DNA of 64,000 nt from Okapia johnstoni (GCA_024291935.2 JAGTYA010000025.1:7213501-7277500), one strand, 5' to 3'; positions 52,063 to 63,305 are shown, counted from the stretch's first letter. Notes: generated from the letters alone by a model not told the origin. Made by a program: numbers and translations.

Positions 52063-53210
52063 CCCCCAGTGGTCAAGACACAGTCAAGGTTGGAAAGGGC
52101 CTCTTCCTCTCTTTGGGCCTTGGTCTTCCCTGTTTGTTATCAGAGTTAGCCCAAGAGTCTAGATGGAGGCTTACGGAGGCGAAGGCGTGGCCTGATGGCT
52201 TTTCTAGCTCTTGGTCTGAGGAATCTAAGAGGCTCCAAGAGGGCCAGAGGAATTTGCCTGCCGATGCTTGAGGCTGACTCAGGCTCTCATTCACCTCTCA
52301 GGTGCCTCCCAGGAGCCTCTCAGGTGACCAGGGTGAGTCCCAAGTGGGCCAGGTGAGCAAGGGTGTCACTGCATAGGCAGAAGGAGGTTCCTCCCCTCCC
52401 CATCACCCTTCTCCTTATCCACGCAAACCTCTGCTCCTCCCTGACCAGCTGCTGCCCACCCTGAGATTTCTTTTGGTAAAATCTCCACTGCCAGTCTTTC
52501 CTATCTGCTATTGCAGGGGCAGGGGTGGGAGGAGGCTGGTGGTGGTGTGGGTTCGGTACAGCCTGGAGGCCTGGTGAGTTGGGAAATGGGGAGAAGACTG
52601 GATCAGGCTGAGTCACTTCAAGAAGTGGGTGGAGAGACCAGTCCCAGACAAAGGCCGTTTCCTGTGCATTTTTCATGGCCATAGCCATGGGGACTTGTCG
52701 ATCAGGGGAGCCCCAGGATAGACTTTCACTTAAGAAAAGTCACTCAGCTCCTGCCCTGGTGGAGCTGGGACGGACGGGAAGAAGCTAGCCAGCCATGAGG
52801 TTGCACACGACCAAGAAGCCTGAGCCTGTTCGGGTACCCACCGCCTAGGCTGGGGTGCGAGGAGGAGGAGGAAGGACAGGTGACGACCCCGGGAGCCGAT
52901 TGGCTGGCGGCACGAAGGGGCGGAGTCAAGGGTGCCAGGTGTTTGACTTGAGAGCCTGAGTGATTGATTGCAAGGAGATGGGAAAGCGAGGAATAGGACC
53001 GTGTTATCTCCGGATTTAAGCCCCTAGTGCCAGGGCACGTGCGTGGTAGACTGGCTGTAAAGGTGCTGAGGTGCTTCCACGTCCTCTTGGTGAGACCTGG
53101 GCAAGACTGTTTCTATTTTTGTGGCAGAAAAGTGACCTGCGCTTTGGCAGCAGGGTTACTGTCCCCACCAGACCCAAAGGAACTCCATTGTGAATTAGAA
53201 AAAAGGCGAC
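52063..53210. other. Unique GC-rich sequence
   Basis: About 1.1 kb without a confident repeat (a weak MIR-like patch near 52100-52140). It contains the promoter-like cluster at 52860-52950. No exon is identifiable. Confidence 0.45.
52860..52950. promoter_or_regulatory. Candidate CCAAT/GC-box promoter-like cluster
   Basis: A reverse CCAAT box (GCCGATTGGCTGG, 52895-52907) lies 14 nt from a GC box (GGGGCGGAG, 52917-52925) within CpG-containing DNA; no TATA box. Spacing is typical of TATA-less promoters, but no transcript or first exon is recognisable nearby. Confidence 0.3.
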
Positions 53211-53213
53211 TCC

Positions 53214-54305
53214 CAGAGAATGGGAGAAAATAAACAATCCAAATGTCTGATATGCATCTAGCATCTAGAACATATAAAAAAAATTCTTAAGGTCAATACT
53301 AAAAAAGCAAACAACCCAGCTGAATTTTTTTTTAAAAAATGGACAAGAGATTTGAATAGACATTTCTCCAGAGAAGGCATATAAATGGCCAATAAGTATA
53401 TGCAAAGGTGCTCAACATCATTAGTCATTAGGGAAAAGCAAATCAAAACCAAAGAGATACCACTTCACACCCATTCAGATGGACGTGTAAAAGGTGGAGG
53501 GAAGATAAGTTGGCAAGGATTTGCAGAGACTTTACGATTCTCAGACATTGCTGATGGAAATGTAGGTTGGTGCCGCTGCCCTGGAAAACAGTTTGGTGAT
53601 TCCTCAAAAAGTTAAGCATAGAATCACCATTTTGGTGGTGTTGTTTGGGACTTCCATGGTGGCTCAGTGGTAAAGAATCCACCTGCTAATGCAGGAGACT
53701 TGGGTTAGATCCCTGGGTTGAGAAGATCCCCTGGAGAAGGAAATGGCAACCCATTCTAGTATTCTTGCCTGGGAAATCCCAGGGACAGAGAAGCCTGGTG
53801 GGCTCTAGTCCATGGGGTCACAAAATGATCCAGAAGTTCCATTCCCAGGTATATACCTAAGAGAATAAAAAATCACAGGTTTATATGAAAACTTGTACAA
53901 GAACGTTCATAGCAGCATTTTGCATAATAGCCCCAAAGAGGTAACAACCCATGTGTCTATCCACTGAAGAATAAATACACAAAATGTGAAATATCCGCAC
54001 AATGGGATATTATACAGCCATAAAAAGGAATGAAGTGCCTATATACGTTGCGCCATAGATAAACCTCGAAAACGTTATGCTAAGAGAAAGAAGACAGTTA
54101 CATCAGACAACATCATGGAGTTGATTTCACTTATATGAAAGTACAGAATAGGGAAATCTATAGAGACAGAAAGTAGATTAATGGTTGCAAAGGAATGGGG
54201 GGAAGAGGAGAATTGGGCAATATGGAATTATCTTGGGTGTTGATGGAAATGTTCCAGAAATGGACAGTGGCGATCACTGAACAAAACTGTGAATGTACTG
54301 AAGCC
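53214..54305 (+). mobile_element. Old L1 (L1M-type) ORF2 end and 3' UTR
   Basis: 'gacaagagatttgaatagac', 'gaaaagcaaatcaaaaccaa', 'tagcagcattttgcataata', 'caatgggatattatacagcc', 'gaacaaaactgtgaatgtac'. About 1.1 kb of plus-strand L1, split by a Bov-tA. Confidence 0.9.
53648..53826 (+). mobile_element. Bov-tA SINE
   Basis: Forward: 'gggacttccatggtggctca' to 'ctagtccatggggtcacaaa'. Confidence 0.92.
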
Positions 54306-54499
54306 ACCCAAGAAGTAAAAGAAGCCCTTCTTCCCTTTAGGTATGTGGTTGACTTTGGCACCAACTCTGAGATCTTTCACTCTGCACAGCCTTCCAACTG
54401 AAATTGCAGCAACACAAATTCCCTAACCAAGCCTCTTCCACACACCCAGACTTGCTCATTCCTGTCATTCCAGCTGTGCTCCCTTTTTTACTTCACACA
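54306..54499. other. Unassigned sequence
   Basis: Nothing recognised. Confidence 0.4.
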
Positions 54500-54690
54500 C
54501 CCCAGGAGCCTCCTGGGGATTCACTCTGGCCCCCCATACCCTCCCTTGCCCACCCTACCCACTAAGCCACCTCCTATTTCTGACCCCTGCTCCGCATTCA
54601 CCTCCTCCTGGAGCCTCTCCTAGAGGAAGCCCGCTGACTTCCCATCTACCATATGCACTTATAACAATACCCAGTTGTGCTGTCTTTTAT
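54500..54690 (+). mobile_element. Probable L2 fragment
   Basis: 'cctcctggagcctctcctag' followed by 'cttataacaatacccagtt' fits L2 3' order loosely. Confidence 0.5.
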
Positions 54691-54691
54691 C

Positions 54692-54790
54692 CTGGGCTTT
54701 GCCACTTAAAGCCTGTGTGGCTTTGTGAGAATCATGTCACTTCTGTGGGCCTCAGTGTTCCCCATCTGTAAAATGTGCAATGCCATGAGT
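54692..54790 (+). mobile_element. MIR core
   Basis: 'gggctttgccacttaaagcc', 'tctgtgggcctcagtgttcc', 'ccatctgtaaaatg' in forward order. Confidence 0.78.
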
Positions 54791-55105
54791 CTTAGTCTGC
54801 TCACCTAAACCCGGGTGGTTTAAACAAGACAGACTTACCTTCTGTCAGTTCCAGAGGCTGAACTCCGAGATCAAGGTGCTAGCCTGATTGGGTTCTGATG
54901 AGACCTCTCTCCCTGGCTGACAGACAGCTGTCTCCTCATAAAAATGAAAAGTCCAGGTTAGGCTTCAGGTGCAGCTGGATCTAGGAGCCCAAATGGTGTC
55001 ATCAGGCACATAGCTCTTTTTCCTGTGGTGTGGTCACTGCCTCTCCTGGGCCAAGTGCTGTGTGCTTACCTCTTCATGGCACCAGGGTGGCATATTATTT
55101 TTGAA
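54790..55105 (+). mobile_element. Ancient mammalian repeat
   Basis: 'gtcttagtctgctcacctaa', 'gttccagaggctgaactccg', 'agatcaaggtgctagcctga'. Same superfamily as 33863. Confidence 0.6.
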
Positions 55106-55527
55106 ATGTTAGCCTCTGTGTTTTTTTTAAGGAAATTTCGATTTTTAAAAATTGAGGTATAATTTACATATGATAGAATGCACAAATATTAACAATGTTA
55201 CCTGTCCTATACCTGTGTTACCAACCCCAAGATAAGAATCTTCCAGAACTCACTTTCAGTGCCCCTCGTAGTCAATGACAGTTGCCCCCCACTCTCCCCC
55301 AGAGATAACCACTTCTAAAACTATAGATTAGTCCTCAACTTCATATAAGTAGGATATATCATTTTTACTTTTGCGTTTGGCTTTGTTTATTCAGAATGAC
55401 AATGTTGACTTTTGCATTTTGTGAACAGCAGTAGTTCATCTACTTTTATGATTGTGTGGTATCCATTAGTATGAACTTAACTAAAATGTGTTTTTGCAAG
55501 CTCCTGTTGATAGACATTTGGGTTGTT

Positions 55528-55962
55528 CAGTTGCTCAGTCATGTCCAACTGTTTGCAGCCCCATGGACTGTAGCACGCCAGGCTTCCCTGTCCAACACCA
55601 ACTCCTGGAGCTTGCTCAAACTCATGTCCATTGAGTCAGTGATGCCATCCAACCAACTCATCCTCTGTAATCCACTTCTCCCACTGCCTTCAATCTTTCC
55701 CAGCATCAGAGTCTTTTCCAATGAGTCAGGTCTTCGCATCAGGTGCCCAAAGCATTGGAGCTTCAGCTTCAGCATCAGTCCTTCCAGTGAATATTCAGGA
55801 CTGATTTCCTTTAGGATTGACTGGTTTGATCTTCTTGCAGTCCAAGGGACTCTCAAGAGTCTTCTCCAACACCACAGTTCAAAAGCATCAGTTCTTTGGC
55901 GCTCAGCTTTCTTTATGGTCCAACTCTCACAACCAGGGTTGTGATTAATTCTTGGGTTGTTT
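55528..55962 (-). mobile_element. BovB LINE fragment flanked by a 54-bp duplication
   Basis: Reversed BovB 3' end ('gctcagtcatgtccaactgt' to 'ttatggtccaactctcaca') plus about 28 bp of unexplained sequence (55934-55961). L1 sequence at 55474-55527 is repeated at 55963-56016 with four mismatches. Confidence 0.85.
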
Positions 55963-56025
55963 AACTTAACTAAAAAGTGATTTTTCAAGCTCTTGTTGAT
56001 AGACATTTGGGTTGTTTTCAGCTTG

Positions 56026-56330
56026 GGGCTTCCCTGATAGCTAAGTTTGTAAAGAATCCCCCTGTAAAGCAGGAGACCCCAGTTTGATTCCTGGGTCAGG
56101 AAGATCCACTGGAGAAGGGGTAGGCTACCCACTCCAATATTCTTGGGCTTCCCTGGTGGCTCAGCTGGTAAAGAATCTGCCTGCAATGTGGGAGACCTGG
56201 GTTTGATCCCTGGGTTGGGAAGATCCCCTGGGGGAAGGGAAAGGCTACTTCTGGCCTGGAGAATTCCATGTACTCTATAGTCCATGGGGTTACAAAGAGT
56301 TGGACATGACTGAGTGACTTTCACTTTCCA
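56026..56330 (+). mobile_element. Two Bov-tA units in tandem
   Basis: A partial unit (56026-56147) stops at 'ccaatattcttg' and a second, nearly full unit begins at 'ggcttccctggtggctcagc'. Outer flanks 'ttttcagcttggg' and 'tttccaacttggg' look like one shared TSD. Confidence 0.88.
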
Positions 56331-56560
56331 ACTTGGGATGTAATGAATAAAGCTGTTAGGATTTATTCAGTCTTTTATAGATACATGTTTTCATTTCTCT
56401 TAGAGATATACCTAGGAGTGGACTTTCTGGATCATAAGATAGATCTGCATTTATTAAGGTTGCAGAGCGGTGTTCCGCCAGCTGAGGAGAAGAGTTCCAG
56501 TGCCTCCACACCCTGGCCAACACTGGATTGTGTCAGTCTCCTTAATTTCAGCCATTCTTG

Positions 56561-57435
56561 GGAGGGGTAGGGGAATGGAGGGAACTCAATGGGCTGTTTT
56601 CCTTTCTTGCTAATTTCTGTTACCCAGAAGCTTTACATGTACCCCCATGCCCCTGCCATTATAACAGAAAATAGTAGATTATTGCTACAAGCCTACTGTT
56701 CTTTTTCTGGCCCTGCAGAAAAAGAGAAACTGGAATCTTTGCCTGGTTTTTGAGTTTCAAAAGGGCAACAGGAAAAGCCTGTTGTGTATTATGACATGAT
56801 TGATATGGGAAAGGGAAGGGAGTTCAAGAGCTAGATTCTGCTTTCCTGAATCCAGACCAAACTTTCTAGATACGAGTGAGGAGAGCCCTGAAGCCTCAGC
56901 AAAGGGGGGGCTGGATGGTGCGTCCCTGGGGGAAAGAGACACGTGAACTTGCTGCCTCCACAGCCAGAGCCCTGAGCGCAGAGGGACCGTGGGATCCACA
57001 AGGAAAAAACGTGGAAAGGACCTGTGCTCTTCTCCTGGGCAGATTGTAGAGTGGAAAGAAGTGACTTTGTGTGGCTGAGCAGAAGAACCTCATATGTCTA
57101 ACAGAGTTCCCTGTGCCCCAGGGGCCATGGGAGCTTGAGCAATGGTTCCTATGCACGTTCAAGGGCCACAGAAGCAGCTGAGAGAGGGGATGAAACTTCA
57201 AGGGACAACTTAGCAGTGGCCTGTGTGTGTGGGTGACCCCTCCTCAGGTAGGAATAAAGATGTCTCAACACATGTCGGCGTGGATAAGTGATGACACACC
57301 TCAGGCACTCCCCACAAGATCCATAGAACTGAAACACCACCCCCAGAGAAATGGGAAAATCCCAGCTTGCCTGAGATTAAGGTTTCCCACCCAATATGGG
57401 AGATCACAGCCGAGACTGAGCTTATTTAACCAAAA
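56561..57435. other. Apparently unique sequence
   Basis: No repeat recognised in about 870 bp. Frames of 60-107 aa lie on both strands without domains. Confidence 0.45.
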
Positions 57436-57439
57436 TCAT

Positions 57440-57660
57440 GTTACCTTTCTTGCTCACTTGAGTTTGTGGACTGAACTTGGACCACTGTTGCACTTCCCAT
57501 ACTGTATTATGCTCGTCTTTTATTTTCCTTTCCTCTCCTCAAGACTGTGAGCAACTGGAGGTCAGGGATAAGGTCCAATTCTTCCTGGAATCAGCAACCT
57601 CCTGGCCCAGTACCTGGCTCAGAGCAGGGGCTTGGTGAAGATTTGTTAAATATTGATTGT
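57440..57660 (+). mobile_element. L2 3' region
   Basis: 'gactgtgagcaactggaggt', 'gcccagtacctggctcagag', 'gaagatttgttaaatattg'. Confidence 0.65.
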
Positions 57661-57794
57661 AAATTCCCTGACAGCAGGGAGAGAAAGGGGGCTCCATAGC
57701 TGAGCACCCAGTATGGGTACTGCTCTGTGCTGTGTTATCTACACTGGCTGCCCTTAGAGATCAGACTGTGATTATCCCAATTTGCAGATAAGCA

Positions 57795-57990
57795 CATTAA
57801 CAGCCAGCATTTACTGAGCACTCACCAGGCACCAGGCACATTATATTAACTCATGTAATCCTCACTACGACCTGATGCAGCTGACACGATGATTACCCCC
57901 ATTTTTACAGATGGGGAAACTGAGGCATAGAGCAATGAAGTGATTGTGATGGGGTTTGAATCCAGGCTGTGATTCCAACACCCCTCTGCC
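57795..57990 (-). mobile_element. MIR SINE, nearly full length
   Basis: 'catttactgagcactcacca', 'actcatgtaatcctcactac', 'agatggggaaactgaggcat', 'ggggtttgaatccaggctgt'. Confidence 0.92.
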
Positions 57991-58164
57991 CATTCCCTGC
58001 CCTGCGCCCATGCTCCCTTCTTGGTCCGCTCTTCGTCCTTAATCCCTGCCCTTCTCATTGGCAAACTCTCTTCACAATCTCCATGCCTGTTCTGACTTCT
58101 TTGATGCTCAAAAATGGAAATACTCACTCTTTCCTCATTCACTCCTTTGCTCCTGTAACATTTT

Positions 58165-58615
58165 ATTTTTAGGATTTGTATAAATTGAGACTTTCTTTAT
58201 TTGCATGTAAGAAAAAAATCCTAAATAATAGTGGCATAAGAAATAAGATGATTATTTCTCTCCTGTGTGAAGTAAGTATAAACATAGAAATACAGGGCTG
58301 ATAGAGCAGCTCCATGGTGTTGGTGACTAAGGCTATTTTTATCTGTTCCATCATCCTAGTATGGGGGTCCCTTCAGAGGTCAAAAGGATTAATAAAGCTC
58401 CAGCCATTGCATCATATTTCGAGCAGCAGAAAAAAGGGAAGATTTGCTGTTCCCTTTAAAAAGACTTCCCAGAAACCCCCACAACATTTCCTCTTACATC
58501 TCATGGACCAAAATTTTGTCACATGACCAGAACTCACTATAAGGGAGGCTGGGAAATACAATCTTTTAGTTTGATATTGAAAGAATAGCTATTAAGAAGA
58601 AAACCACAATCTCTG
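58165..58615 (+). mobile_element. Ancient mammalian repeat
   Basis: 'gacttcccagaaacccccac', 'cttacatctcatggaccaaa', 'tgtcacatgaccagaactca' and 'aagggaggctgggaaataca' follow a widespread old repeat that I cannot name confidently. Confidence 0.55.
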
Positions 58616-59062
58616 CCATGTCATTACTTTAGCATTTACCACATCATATGTGGGATGGTTTATCTGAATAACTGTCTCCACAGGCAGCATTTCTTGAGGG
58701 CAGATTCTTGTCATCTCCATCCTCATCTCCCAAAGTCTAGCACACATTGGAGATAACTTGGAACAGAGGATTAAGTAACTAGGTTTCACATTTCTTTGAG
58801 TGCCCTGAGGCCTACTGCATGGTTCTCTGCCCACAACAAGCTTCCAATAATTGTTGAATTGAAATGAATTTAAATGTTCTTGGCCTCCATGTCCTCATTT
58901 TCAAAATGGGTATAAATGACCTCAAAAGTCCAGTTAGGACACACTCAGTTAGAACACACTCAGTGTCCATTGTATAAAACTGGAAATATTTATGTTAAAA
59001 AATGAAAACCTCAGTAGTTAGGCACTGTGTATAGCTTTTGTTCTTTCTCTTTCTTCTTCATG
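58616..59062. other. Mostly unassigned, weak L2 similarity
   Basis: 58650-58760 ('cttgagggcagattcttgtc') may be L2; the rest is unassigned. Confidence 0.4.
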
Positions 59063-59063
59063 A

Positions 59064-59100
<37 letters not shown>

Positions 59101-59108
59101 CATATATA
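59063..59108. repeat. (AC)n(TA)n compound microsatellite
   Basis: About 14 AC units followed by TA-rich sequence. Confidence 0.93.
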
Positions 59109-59559
59109 CTTTGCATATAAATAGAACCCACTGTACATACCATTCTATAACTAGTTGTTTTACTTACTAACATATGAAGGGACTTCTGCTTTTGCCTGTG
59201 ACAAACTAACTTGTACAGAGAGATCAACCCTCTCAATAAACAACTAGAAGACCTAGATAAAATGGTTGAAAAGAAAATTAAAATCTGTTAGAAGACTTCA
59301 AAGAGCTATCCAGGAGGCCAGGAGTTGAGTGCTGGAGATCCCAGAGTATGAGAGCCTGAAGTCAATGTGCTTCCCCATGAAATTGCCAATTTCAAAGTAG
59401 CTGGATAAAGAGACTGAGCCGAAGGCACGTGCTGAGACACAGGCCAGGCAGAGTTTTCCGCAGTCTCACGGGTCTGGAGAGATGAAAGTAATTTATGAAC
59501 GTTCATTGGAGCATACAGACTCATCCCTAGTAGAATTCGCACGTTGGAAAGAACTCCGG
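59109..59559. other. Unassigned sequence
   Basis: Nothing recognised with confidence. Confidence 0.4.
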
Positions 59560-59665
59560 AGATGATGTAACCAAACACTTCATTTTGTGGATGTAGCAAC
59601 TGAGGCCCAGAGATGCTGAGTGAGTTGTTCAGGGTCACACAGCAAATGGGCAGAGCCGCCTGGTG
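59560..59665 (-). mobile_element. MIR SINE
   Basis: 'caactgaggcccagagatgc' and 'cagggtcacacagcaaatgg' in reversed MIR order. Confidence 0.85.
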
Positions 59666-59754
59666 CAACCTTCTTGCACTGTATTGCTCTGTAGCTGTTG
59701 CTGCTCTCTCAACTGTCAGCTCCCCGTTCGTCTCCACACATCATAGCCTGAGAG

Positions 59755-60070
59755 AGAGACAGAGAGAAAGAGAAAGATCAATTTAACCTCATTCCTGATG
59801 GTGATTTTTAATAAGTAAAAGTGCTTTTTAAAAAGGAAACCAGCAAAAATCTCTTTGTAAAAACTACTGGGCATTTTTCCTAATCAACGAAGTAATACAA
59901 ATTTATTAATGAAATGTTAGAAAAATATACAGGTACATGAAAACCAAGAACACCCACAAATTTTTCTCTCCTTCCCACCTATCTCTGATACAACCACTTT
60001 AAGCTTTTTAATACATAAATAGGTGTATTTCTTCACAAAATGACTTTATAACTTACTATTTTTTAAGGTT
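59755..60070. other. Unassigned AT-rich sequence after a GA-rich tract
   Basis: 59750-59778 is GA-rich. 59880-60070 resembles a dispersed old repeat ('ctctgatacaaccactttaa') but the family is uncertain. Confidence 0.4.
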
Positions 60071-60074
60071 CTAC

Positions 60075-60240
60075 TATTTTTTTAATAAATTTATTTATTT
60101 TTAATTGAAGGATAATTGCTTTACAGAATTTCGTTGTTTTCTGTTGAACCTCATTTTGACATTCTTATTATAATCAGTTTTCACATAATTCTATATGCTG
60201 TAGTGCAATCTTATCTGTATAATAGTCTACTCTATCAATA
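60075..60240 (-). mobile_element. L1 3' UTR fragment
   Basis: 'ttttaattgaaggataattg' and 'cagaatttcgttgttttctg' match the reversed artiodactyl-type L1 3' UTR. Confidence 0.65.
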
Positions 60241-60247
60241 TGAGTAT

Positions 60248-60490
60248 GTGCGTGCTAAGTCTCTTCAATCATGTCTCACTCTTTGCCATCCCATGGACTG
60301 TAGCCCGCCAGGCTTCTTTGTCCATGGGATTCACCAGGCAAGAACACTGGAGTGGGTTGCCATTCCCTTCTCCAGGGGATCCTCCCGATCCAAGGGTCTA
60401 ACCCATGTCTCTTATGTCTCCTGCTTTGGCAGGTGGGTTTTTTTGGGTTTTTTTGTTTGTTTGTTTTTACCACTAGTGCCACCTGGGAAC
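60248..60490 (-). mobile_element. Bov-tA SINE
   Basis: Reversed full-length with a T/GT-rich expansion (60436-60468) before 'ccactagtgccacctggga'. Confidence 0.9.
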
Positions 60491-60639
60491 CATAATTAAA
60501 TGAACCAATCCCCTGTGGTTAGACATTTGGATTACTTTCAGTCTTTGACTATACTACACGCAGTCCTGCAATGAATATCTTTATGTGTATCTTGGTGATA
60601 TCCATGGTTATTTTCTCAGGAAAACTTCATAGGGTATGG

Positions 60640-61615
60640 AATAATAGTCTGAACATTTTTAAAGTTATCATCATCTGGCTCCAAATTACCCTCCAGGAAG
60701 GCCGTAGCAATGTACACTTGCCGCAGCAGTGCGTATAGCAAACCAGTGTGCTTCACTTGACGGGGGATGGAGGGAGCAGTCTTGTCATTCCAGCCAGATG
60801 TGTGCAAGTCTGGCCCAGCTTCCTTTAAACAGATCGCTGGACAGCATGCCAGCCTAACTGTATTTAGAGTGGGGAAGTTGGACGACCTGCCCAAGGTCAG
60901 AAACCCTAGAGCCGAGTCAAGGGCCAAATTGAAAGGGTCAGTATTGACAGCTCTAAATCACATGCTTGCTACTTGGTCCACTTTGGTCCTGAAGGAGGCA
61001 TGTCTCCTCTCACAAACAGGGCTGAAAATTAAACAAGGGAAGGGCTATGTTACTACTTGGGGCAGCCGTAGGAAACATGACCGCCTGGATCTCTCAGCCT
61101 CCAGACGGCAGAGTCCCCAGAGGAGATAATGTGATGGGTAGGGGGCTGGACCGGCACTCTGCCAAATCCACCAGTCCAAAGCTTGATGCACAGCTGGGAT
61201 CCCAACATGAGTGGCATCGTTTCCTCTGGGTCTTCAGTGTATTGCACCTTTCCCACCTCCCCTGTGCACATGCAAGATAACTCCGGTGGCTCATATGGGA
61301 TCTCAAAGTTCTCAGCTAAGACTTTCACTGAGATTTGTTTCAGGTCGAAAGACACAGATTCGATGACTGCTTGGCTGGTTGTTGGGCAAGTCCTTTCTCG
61401 TCTCTGGAGCTTCTTAGTCTCTGCATGTGAACAAGGAAGCTGGTGGCCTGGGTTTGGTGGGATGCGAATCCTGTTTCCTAGATGAGAGGGAAGAGGGAGG
61501 GACTCCGTTCCTGAGTACCCACCAGAGCCATACACTTTGCAAACACAGGAGTGTTTAACATACAGGGGCTCCGTGAGGAAGCAGACATCTGTGCCCCCTT
61601 ATTCTGCTAATAGCA
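60640..61615. other. Mostly unique sequence
   Basis: No repeat is certain; 61360-61440 may be MIR-like. The 160-residue minus frame 61053-61535 has overlapping rivals and no domain. Confidence 0.45.
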
Positions 61616-61630
61616 CCCTGATTTTCTTTT

Positions 61631-61922
61631 TTTCTTTTAATATTAATTTATTTTTGGCTGTGATTGGTCTTCGTTGCTACGTGCAGGCTTTCTCTAGTTG
61701 CAGTGAGCAGGGGCTACTCTTTGTTGTGGGGCAAGGGCTTCTCACTGGGTTGGTTTCTCTTGTTGCGGAGCACAAGCCCTAGGCACGTGGGCTTGAGTAG
61801 TTGTGGTGCACAGGCTTAGCTGCCCCATGGCGTGCGGAACCTTCCCAGACCAGGGATCAAACCTGTGTCCCCTGCGTTGTCAGATAGATTCTTAACCACT
61901 GGGCCACCAGGGAAGCCCCACC
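61631..61922 (-). mobile_element. Long CHR-type SINE
   Basis: Reversed long form: 'ttatttttggctgtgattgg', 'tcttgttgcggagcacaagc', 'gaccagggatcaaacctgtg', 'ccaccagggaagcccc'. The TSD TGATTTTCTTTT lies on both sides. Confidence 0.92.
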
Positions 61923-61944
61923 GTGATTTTCTTTTATAGAACCA

Positions 61945-62400
61945 TCTCTCACCACTTCCAGTCCTGGTGACTTGGGGAGGACTGTCTCCCCCTCCCACTC
62001 TGGTTATAGGCATGTGACTCAGGTTTGGCCAATCAGAGCAACCATGATGGTTTCAGGGCTGGGCATGTGACTCAAGCCAGGCCAATGGGAGTCAGATCTA
62101 GGATTTTTGCTGGAGGTTTGGAGAAGGAAGTGATCTCTTAGCTTGAGGCTGCTTAATGGGCCATTTCTGCCTCCGTGTGGAGAGACCTGGGCTTCCCAGG
62201 TGGCTCATGGTAAAGAATCCACCTGCCAAGCAGGAGATGTGGGTTTGATCCCTGGGTCAGAAACAAGTCATGAGACAGATTCATGACAACTTCCCTTGAG
62301 CTTCTGGCATGGACTGTGTCTGAATCCAGAATGACTTCCTGCATTTTTCAGCTTAAAGCCCCTTTGGACTAAAGCTGGTTACAATTGGGTTTAATGTATC
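61945..62400 (+). mobile_element. Ancient mammalian repeat, split by SINE
   Basis: 'gactcaggtttggccaatca', 'tgactcaagccaggccaatg' and 'ggatttttgctggaggtttg' follow a known old LTR-like family with two CCAAT motifs; the name is uncertain. Confidence 0.55.
62188..62266 (+). mobile_element. Bov-tA 5' fragment
   Basis: 'ggcttcccaggtggctcatg' to 'gggtttgatccctgggtcag'; 3'-truncated. Confidence 0.85.
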
Positions 62401-62429
62401 CTGCTACCAAAAGATCATCACTAAAGTCC

Positions 62430-62525
62430 TAGACGTAGCATAAGCGTTGCTATTCTCATTTTACAGGTGAGGAAACAGGCTCAGAGAAGCAAAGTAAGCA
62501 GAGAACTAACAAGTGGCAGAACAGA
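62430..62525 (-). mobile_element. MIR SINE
   Basis: 'attctcattttacaggtgag' then 'gaaacaggctcagagaagca'. Confidence 0.85.
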
Positions 62526-62529
62526 TATT

Positions 62530-62990
62530 TTTAATCAACTTCTTTTTAAAAATTATAGTTAACTTACTGGCTTCCCTCCATCCCTGGGTCAGGAAGATCC
62601 CCTGGAGAAGGGAATGGCAACGCACTCTAGTATTCTTGCCTGGGGAATTCCATGGACAGAGGAATCTGGCGGGCTACAGTCCATGGGGTAGCAAAGAGTC
62701 GGACACTAATTCTTTAGTTAGTTAGTGAGCGACTAACACACACACACATATAGTTAACTTACAGTGTTCTGTTAGTTTCAAGTATACAGAAAAGATTCAG
62801 TTACACATATTTTCTTTTCCAGATTCTTTTCCATTATAAGTTATTACAAAATAGTGGATATAGTTCCCTGTGCTGTACAGTAGGTCTGTGTTTTTTACCT
62901 ATTTTACATGTAGTAGTTTATATACGTTAAATCCCAAACTTGTAATTTATCTCTGTTCCTTTTTAATCCACGTAGTCTCTACTCAGGGCC
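62530..62990 (-). mobile_element. L1 3' UTR fragment, split by Bov-tA
   Basis: 'aaaaattatagttaacttac' and after the SINE 'ttctgttagtttcaagtata', 'agttccctgtgctgtacagt', 'tacctattttacatgtagta'. Confidence 0.75.
62569..62748 (+). mobile_element. Bov-tA SINE with internal deletion
   Basis: 'tggcttccct' joins directly to 'ccatccctgggtcagg', losing about 45 bp of the head. TSD TATAGTTAACTTAC on both sides; tail expanded to (CA)n. Confidence 0.92.
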
Positions 62991-63059
62991 TCAAGTGATT
63001 CCTCTTTTTTAGTTTTCTTTCACAAACCACAGAAGTAAAACAGGCTTGTGGATCCAGGC

Positions 63060-63305
63060 TGATCCAGGTTCCAGACCTGCTTCAGCTGCTTTCTACCTGT
63101 CTGATCTTGAGGTGACTCACTGGCTGCATTTAATAAACAAATCTCCTCATCTCTTTGTGCCTCCGTTTTCTCATCTGCAGAATGGGATGATAATAGTATC
63201 TACCTCATAGGATTGTTGTGAATAGATAAAATAGATTATGTAACACGTTTGGATTAGCCTGGCAAACACTAAGTGTGACCTAAGGGCTAGCTATTATTTT
63301 TCTTC
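63060..63305 (+). mobile_element. MIR SINE, nearly full length
   Basis: 'catctctttgtgcctccgtt', 'ttctcatctgcagaatggga', 'tacctcataggattgttgtg' and 'ggcaaacactaagtg' in forward MIR order. Confidence 0.92.

Larger units (their letters stand above)
55130..56560 (-). mobile_element. Old L1 (L1M-type) 3' end, host of three insertions
   Basis: 'attgaggtataatttacata', 'cccccagagataaccacttc', 'ctcctgttgatagacatttg', then after the insertions 'gttttcatttctcttagaga', 'taggagtggactttctggat'. Reversed L1M with a BovB and two Bov-tA copies inside. Confidence 0.85.

Noticed and set aside
55539..56324. 261-aa minus-strand frame
   Set aside because: A chance fusion of BovB RT C-terminus with reversed Bov-tA sequence.
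61053..61535. 160-aa minus-strand frame
   Set aside because: Overlaps plus-strand frames of similar length and shows no domain.
6187..62748. tRNA-like segments in Bov-tA and CHR heads
   Set aside because: tRNA-derived SINE heads lacking a complete cloverleaf and an acceptor end; not tRNA genes.
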